A DNA stretch of 64,000 nucleotides from Flammula alnicola. Lineage: Eukaryota; Basidiomycota; Agaricomycetes; Agaricales; Strophariaceae. Location of the stretch: the NCBI GenBank assembly GCA_015499995.1, contig JADNRV010000086.1, positions 124,001 through 188,000 on the forward strand, given 5' to 3'. Below are positions 58,634 through 64,000 of the stretch, piece by piece (position 1 is the stretch's first letter; each line of letters opens with the position of its first letter). The position numbers and the translations under genes were made by a program. The notes below the pieces were generated by a model. The model was not told the origin of the DNA. It was given only the letters and a program-made list of their open reading frames with translations, and did not search any database.

Positions 58634-59487
58634 ATGACCTCGTCGGAACGGGTATACCGTGTGGACGGCACTTACTCTTGGCCTTGCTCACTTTTATTAC
58701 ACAACGTGGCGATTAGGTCAATCCCAATCAATGACCAAAAATCCTTCACCAGATAGGTCAGCCTCGTCCCTCGGGATCGACGTCGCTAATGTATTCCTCG
58801 TTTACGCCAAGTGGTGGGAGCTGATGAGAGTCTGGAAACTGGTGCGCCTTGGGTGTGCACTTCTACCAAGCTTCTACTACCGTACGCATGTGTAAATCAT
58901 TTATACTGGCAACTGCTTTATATTTATAACTCCAACACAGGCTCTCGATTGCATTTTTTCAGCTTGATTCTGTCATCAACAACGTGCATGGGCGAACGAC
59001 TGCTATTTCCGCGTTTATCTTCTCGAGCACCGGCCTTGCTTTAAGCTGCCTATTCATGGCAGCGAAATCCACATTCAAAGATAGAAATTTTCGAAACAAG
59101 TGGGTTGAGGCATGTATCTTCCCCAATAAATATACCTATTCGATGTTTCAATGATTCTTCAGGCATCTCGTAGCGGATTTCAGACGGTGGAGGCAGTCGA
59201 ATTCTGGGCTCTTCTCGCGCTACCACTTTCCTCGCTGATTTGGTGAGTCGCGGCCTTATCATCTCTAGAAGGGATTGCTAATCTGGCGTTCAAGGTCAGT
59301 TTTGTTCTGCGTATCCACAATCCTCACTGTGGTCTGGACAGAACAAAATGGCGGAGGTGTCCCAAAAAATGGAGATTATAACGTTGGACAGGCCACTTTT
59401 GTATCGAGCGCGAGATTTCTAACGACATTGACTTTGACAATCATCGCTCAAATATATAGAGCCGTGAAAATGTTCAGACAGCCTTGA
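58634..59487 (+). pseudogene. Membrane-protein family copy Z2, probably degenerate
   Basis: Segments match copies B-D at family level: VWTALTLGLAHFYYTTWRLG, VRLGCALLP, LSIAFFQLDSVINNVHGRTT, SAFIFSSTGLALSCLFM, FRNKWVE, EFWALLALPLSSLIW and SVLFCVSTILTVVW, ending at a TGA (59485-59487). Problems: the first exon frame has no ATG, and the only nearby ATG (58634) is in another frame. The donor after CALLP reads CCAAGC where the family has CCGTAAGC. The next donor is GC (GCATGT) where Z1 has GTATGT. It may still be expressed with other splice sites, but decay is more likely. Confidence 0.6.
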
Positions 59488-59649
59488 TTTAAGAGATAAA
59501 TTTCGGTCTTTCAATTTTTTCAATTACTAGTAGATGCAATTGTCGCTTTATTATTTTCTTCCCGCATCTTTCAATGATGTTCTCCAAATTTGATATGAAA
59601 GTAAACAAGTATTCTGAAAATGTTCAGGTTTGTACTACAGGACAGTACT

Positions 59650-60331
59650 TCTTGGGAATATACTCGGACATTCCACGCGGCTCGATTGACTCAAGCGCTC
59701 ACCGAGCGTTTATCTCGCTGACTCAAATCTGCACAGCCGCTTTATTATTTCCTTACTTAGTACTTGTGTTAGTGGGCCACCGCTTTGCGTGGCAGTACGA
59801 CTCTTTTCCTTTTTGATATTTTGATGTTTTTATTTTTATTCTTTATATAACTTAATTTTACTGATAGTATGTCTACTTGAACAATAAATAAATTTTATTT
59901 ATAAATTTATAAATTATTATTTAATTAAATAACACCATGATTGTTTATGTCAGCACTTTTTTCGAAGTGCTGACATAAACACTCAAATTTAAATTTATTA
60001 TTTTAATTAAATAATTTAAGTTATGTGATTTAATATGTGAGACATAGAGGAGCATCTGGGGATCTCGAAGCCTTCAGAAGGCTTCGAGATGGCGGGAATG
60101 ATCAAGTCTATTATTAGATGCTACATATTGGGTGATATCCGCATTTTTCAGGCCAAATTTTGGCCTGAAGGATCGGCCTGAAACTCTATATAAACCACAC
60201 AAGAAACCGAGAAACAGCCAGGTACTTCCTACATAGTTGTTTATGTAAGCACTTTATTGAACATAGAAAGACTATAATAAACTAATAATGCATAATTAGA
60301 CTCCATCAGCAGCTGTGCACGGTCTTGTGTA
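59650..60331. other. AT-rich stretch with three perfect hairpins
   Basis: Hairpin 1 is TGTTTATGTCAGCACTT, a short loop, and its complement (about 59,942-59,981). Hairpin 2 is CTCGAAGCCTTC and its complement (about 60,065-60,090). Hairpin 3 is TTCAGGCCAAA and its complement (about 60,148-60,171). A further near-copy of the first arm, TGTTTATGTAAGCACTTT, lies at about 60,238. Together they resemble the ends of a small transposon, but no class can be assigned. No gene. Confidence 0.55.
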
Positions 60332-61870
60332 TAGTGTTGCCGAAGTTCAGTTCAGTCCGGTTCTTAGCGCTCTTGGCCTGAACCGAGAACTGAACTGTTA
60401 GAAAATTTGCGGGACTGAACTGGACTGGACAGAACCGCTTAGAACCGGTTCGAACTGCTGAACTGGTAAAAAAAATTGAAAAGCAGAAATAAATTAACTG
60501 TAAGTTCAGAAGATGTAAAATAAACTCTTTCTCAGTCAAAATGTAAATATTTCTTCTTTTTTTGAGGTGTTCTGTGGGCAGAAATTAGAAATGTCGTGAA
60601 GATTTGCATGTTCGGCATTAACCGACTACTTTTAAACTCCGGAACACATGCCGTGAAGCTTCTCAGAGAGCGTGTTTTGGCGTCTTCGGAGGTTTTCCAC
60701 CCATAGTACTGGGTATCTGAAAGAGGAAAAAGAAAGAAAAAAAGAGAAAAGAAAGGGGATAAGGAGAGGTTACTGTCTCAGATGGCGCATTCAAGACAAT
60801 GTGGTTAATAGGCTAATAATAATAGCATATAGCAGTATTTAGTAGTAGTACTGCTATTTATTCACAGGTGCAGCACCTGCAATTGTCTACACCTCAGGCA
60901 CCTTAAATTGTCTACACCTCAGGCTGCATCCTTCTGTCCTTTCACATTTTTTGCACAGAATGGCTGCGCGAGTCAGAGTTGAACATTGAACGTTGGATGC
61001 TCAACCTTTTGTCTTCTCGTGAGGGCCGTGAGTGGGAGAATTGGATGTGTTTGCTGAATTAGACGTGCTCGCCTCCATAAGCATTTAACGGGGGAAAATG
61101 ATGATAACCCAGCGATTGACGCGCATAATATACGTTCATCTAAATGGAGGCGTGAGAAATGGTGGACATATTGGGCCAATGTTATCAGCCATGGCTGATA
61201 ACATTGACTGTGGTCGATAACATTGGCTTTTTTCGCGCCATTTTTAGACTCAAATAAAAAATTCTAAAGAGACAGTTCTCACCTTTATGGTCTTATCTAC
61301 ATGTCTGCAATATTTCATAGTTGGAAACTAAAATTTGATTCCAAGAGAGCACCTAACTTCAACATGGCTGATAACATTGGCTGGTGGTCGATAACATATT
61401 GATTTTTCACGGTTCGTCAAGCCCTTCAAAAAAATTTCCAAAGTGACAGTTTCCATTAAAATGTAAAGGTCTACACTGCTACAAGGTTTTGTAAAGAGAA
61501 ACAATCATTTGCGTCTAGGAGAACAGCAACAATATTCTCAAGACATCGAAATTGTGGCTGTGCATGGCTGATAACATGCCGTGGCTGTGCGTGGCTGATA
61601 ACATACCCAGCACTATGGGCCATTAACCTCTTCGGATGATTTGTACTTTTCTCTGTCATTTCGCAGTTGATTTCCAAGATTTTTTCTTATTCTTGGAGGT
61701 CGGTTCTGACCGGTTCACAATCGGTTCGGGCATTTTAGCCAAATGTCCGAACCGAGAACCGAACTGACAACAGAAATTTGAGAACTGAACAGGACTGAAC
61801 TGAACTTTCAGTTCGGTTCTGTCGGTTCCAGTTCTCTGCGTCAGTTCAGAACTGAACTTTGGCAACACTA
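60332..61870. mobile_element. Non-autonomous hAT-like element (1,539 bp)
   Basis: The ends are TAGTGTTGCCGAAGTTCAG and its inverse (CTGAACTTTGGCAACACTA). A perfect 8-bp duplication CTTGTGTA flanks it (60324-60331 and 61871-61878). Subterminal repeats of GTTCAGTTC/GGTTCTG type occur near both ends, as expected for hAT transposase binding. The interior has several copies of GGCTGATAACAT-type repeats (about 61,190, 61,365 and 61,565) and no transposase frame. Confidence 0.88.
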
Positions 61871-62688
61871 CTTGTGTACCAGCGTGTCTCCTTGTCTGAC
61901 AGATTCCACTCTTTGCCTGTGACACTATACCACACAGTGTGCTTGACGCATATCTGAGCTCCTCCTTCCGAGCGTCTGGTCAGATTGGACTGCTCCAATG
62001 GATGTCCTGAAATCACCATGCATATCAAATTGCATGGTTAGTGTGCCAGAAATCTATGCAACTAAAAATAGATGTAACTACCGCGATGCCCTGCCGGTCC
62101 GGTTTGCCATCACCGCATGAACAAAAATAGCTATGTCATCCAGACTCAATAATGGATCCACCCTTTCCCATTTCCTCTTGCATATAAAAGTGGTATCATT
62201 CTATTCAGAAATACAAGTAGAATATGTATATGTAATTTAATTGAGGCCAAACCGTTCCGTGCAGTATCCAGCAGGCTGAAAGCTGTAAAGCTATTTTTAA
62301 ATCATGAACAGCATGGCAGCTGCTTACAAATGTGATGCCATCAAAGATAAGGGCATGAACAGCATGGCAATGCTTACAAATCTGATGCCATCAAAGATAG
62401 GGGACCAACAAGGTCGCTGCAAACCTGTTTTTTTGCTGGTTGCTGTAGATTAAAAGAACTCCCTTTTACTTACGTAAAAGAGTCGTAATTTTGTAGTACT
62501 CAGTAGTATATTCTAGATACTATGTAAAAAGGTATATATACAGGTCTCAGAGAGGCTAATATATTTTTTTACAAGTTTCTATCTACATTGTCAATAGGTT
62601 ATGGGCCCCGAGCCAAACTAATCTCATTAAAAGAACGACCTCTGCTGCTATTTTCGCCCTCATCTATCTTTAACTCATTCACACGACC
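61871..62688. other. 5' flank and LTR region of a copia element
   Basis: It contains a tandem duplication of about 48 bp (about 62,305-62,402, unit with GAACAGCATGGCA, CTTACAAAT and GATGCCATCAAAGAT). It should also hold the 5' LTR of the following copia element, ending near 62,593. The LTR start cannot be fixed because the partner LTR is outside the window. Confidence 0.55.
62597..62608 (+). other. Primer-binding site of the copia element (initiator-tRNA anticodon-loop type)
   Basis: GGTTATGGGCCC is complementary to the anticodon stem-loop of initiator Met tRNA (GGGCCCAUAACC), the half-tRNA priming known from Drosophila copia. It lies about 80 bp upstream of the gag-pol ATG. Confidence 0.7.
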
Positions 62689-64000
62689 ATGTCGGAAGAA
62701 TCAATCACATCCGGATCATACCGAATTCAGCTACTGAAGGCCGACAATTGGATGCCGTGGAAGCGCCGAATGCTTGCGGTACTCACCGACCTTGGACTGG
62801 AGGAATATATCCAAAAGGAAGCCAAACCTCCAGAATCAGCCGATCCCAACAAACCGACACCAGAGGAGCAGGAAGCGCAGAAGAAATGGCGTGAGAAAGA
62901 CGTCAAGACACGTTGCCGAATTGAGCTCGCGATCAGTGATGCCGAGATGATACACATCAGCGGCGCGACAACGGCACGACAAACGTGGGAGCAGCTCACC
63001 ACAGTCAAGGAATCCAAAGGCCGACTCGGAGTTTTGGCCACTCGGCGCGCGTTGTACAGGGCAACGGCGGGAGACGGATTTGACATGGTGGAGCACATAT
63101 CTAAATTACGCCAGCTACAGGAGGAACTACATGTCATGGGTAACATGGTACCAGATGAAGACTTTGTAATGATATTAATTACATCTCTTCCGGAATCATG
63201 GGATACCTACACTACATCCTACCTCGGCTCAAGCGGCAACAAGCCGCAATTATCCTCTCACGAATTGGTTGCCATCTTATTGGAAGAAGATCGGCGCCGC
63301 AAAGCTAAATCAAGCGATCAGAATGCCGGCACCTCACTGCAAGCCCGCGGAAATAACAAAGGCAGTGGCGGACGATTTACGAAATCGGAAAATGCGGACA
63401 AGGAATGTTATAATTGTCACAAGAAAGGCCACATGTCAAAGGACTGCTGGGCCAAGGGCGGAGGACGTGAGGGACAGGGACCCAAAGGCCGGCGAGGACC
63501 AAATCGGGCAGGACGCGCACATCAAGCTCAAGACTCGATCACATCAAACCTTAATGATGTGTCATATATGGCATTAGCGCCCGTTGATCAAACACGCGAA
63601 TTCTCCAGATATGACTGGATACTGGACTCAGGCACAACATCACACATTTGCACAACACGAGAGGCATTCATTGATTACATGCCGCTGAAAAACTCGACAG
63701 TGCAAGGCCTTGGGAGTCCAGCAATTGCAGAGGGACGCGGCACTGTTATTGTTAACTTTGCCGTGGATGGAAAGACCCTATGCCACCAGCTTCGCGATGT
63801 ATTGCATGTCCCTAATGCACCTAATTGTTTATTATCAATTAGCCGGCTTGATGACGCCGGAGGGCATGTAAAATTCACCAAGGGAGAATGCTTCCTACAA
63901 GATTCCAAAAATAGAACGATCGGCAACGGCACGAAGACTAACCGACTGTATCTATTATTGGCACGCGCCCAATTGCCCGACAAGGAGAAAGCAAATTATG
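62689..64000 (+). CDS. Ty1/copia gag-pol polyprotein, 5' part (runs off the window)
   Basis: The 437 codons present are open without a stop. The gag domain (UBN2 type) has LLKADNWMPWKRRMLAVLTD, TTARQTWEQLTTVKE, LATRRALYRATAGDGFDMVE and LITSLPESWDTYTTSYL. A CCHC knuckle CYNCHKKGHMSKDCW follows, then the aspartic protease with YDWILDSGTTSHIC and VLHVPNAPNCLLSISRL. Integrase and RT should follow outside the window. The intact frame suggests a fairly young copy. Confidence 0.93.
   Translation, partial: MSEESITSGSYRIQLLKADNWMPWKRRMLAVLTDLGLEEYIQKEAKPPESADPNKPTPEEQEAQKKWREKDVKTRCRIELAISDAEMIHISGATTARQTWEQLTTVKESKGRLGVLATRRALYRATAGDGFDMVEHISKLRQLQEELHVMGNMVPDEDFVMILITSLPESWDTYTTSYLGSSGNKPQLSSHELVAILLEEDRRRKAKSSDQNAGTSLQARGNNKGSGGRFTKSENADKECYNCHKKGHMSKDCWAKGGGREGQGPKGRRGPNRAGRAHQAQDSITSNLNDVSYMALAPVDQTREFSRYDWILDSGTTSHICTTREAFIDYMPLKNSTVQGLGSPAIAEGRGTVIVNFAVDGKTLCHQLRDVLHVPNAPNCLLSISRLDDAGGHVKFTKGECFLQDSKNRTIGNGTKTNRLYLLLARAQLPDKEKANY

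Larger units (their letters stand above)
54826..59649. repeat. Segmental duplication, unit 2
   Basis: 4.82 kb: the end of copy D exon 1 onward, low-complexity gene copy 3 and Z2. It is the partner of 42820-47281. Unit 2 keeps about 150 bp of Z that unit 1 has lost. Confidence 0.85.

Overview
The window is nuclear DNA of a filamentous basidiomycete, most likely an Agaricomycete. Genes are split by many short introns (about 45-65 nt, mostly GT-AG). Conserved genes (proteasome Rpt2, a Yip4/YIPF6 protein, Vps51, a DUF1295 reductase) have fungal architecture. Lineage-typical families are also present: a TKL kinase with an HGD catalytic loop, an HNH_2 protein, a WPGY-motif protein, and chromovirus and copia retrotransposons. 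No genus can be named from sequence alone. All gene models were spliced by hand from reading frame, splice consensus and comparison between paralogs; none is backed by transcripts.

Layout. 1-7.4 kb is an ordinary gene-rich stretch: a hypothetical gene, Rpt2 (minus) head to head with a YIPF6-like gene (plus), and a WPGY-family gene. 7.8-31.3 kb is dominated by a cluster of AIG1/GIMAP-like P-loop GTPase genes: 8 genes encoding 9 G domains. It is interrupted by two inverted-repeat elements at 9.4-11.2 kb and by Vps51, an AT-hook/SANT protein and a DUF1295 protein at 23.8-29.2 kb. One cluster gene fuses a TKL protein kinase to the GTPase. Another joins two GTPase domains in one reading frame. Every one of the nine P-loops lies on its own exon of exactly 34 nt. 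31.7-34.4 kb holds a hypothetical gene and an HNH_2 nuclease-like gene.

35.4-42.8 kb is a decayed Ty3/gypsy chromovirus on the minus strand, with 456-bp LTRs, a self-priming type primer site and an extra zinc-knuckle ORF downstream of the integrase. From 42.8 to 59.6 kb lies a recently reshuffled region. It has six copies of a small multi-pass membrane protein gene (one cut by the LTR, two inside a large palindrome centred near 53,978, two degenerate) and three copies of a low-complexity minus-strand gene. A 4.5-4.8 kb segment is duplicated about 12 kb away. The right end carries small hairpins, a 1.5-kb non-autonomous hAT-like element with a perfect 8-bp target-site duplication, and the 5' part of a Ty1/copia element that runs off the window.

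How it fits together: the left end is housekeeping. The middle is an expanding family of membrane- or signalling-type GTPases that has acquired a kinase and a second GTPase domain by fusion. The right third is a transposon-rich region where duplication and inversion are multiplying an unknown membrane-protein family. The GTPase cluster is the best candidate for an undescribed system. Its function cannot be read from sequence; an immune-like or allorecognition role is only an analogy with animal GIMAP and plant AIG1 genes.
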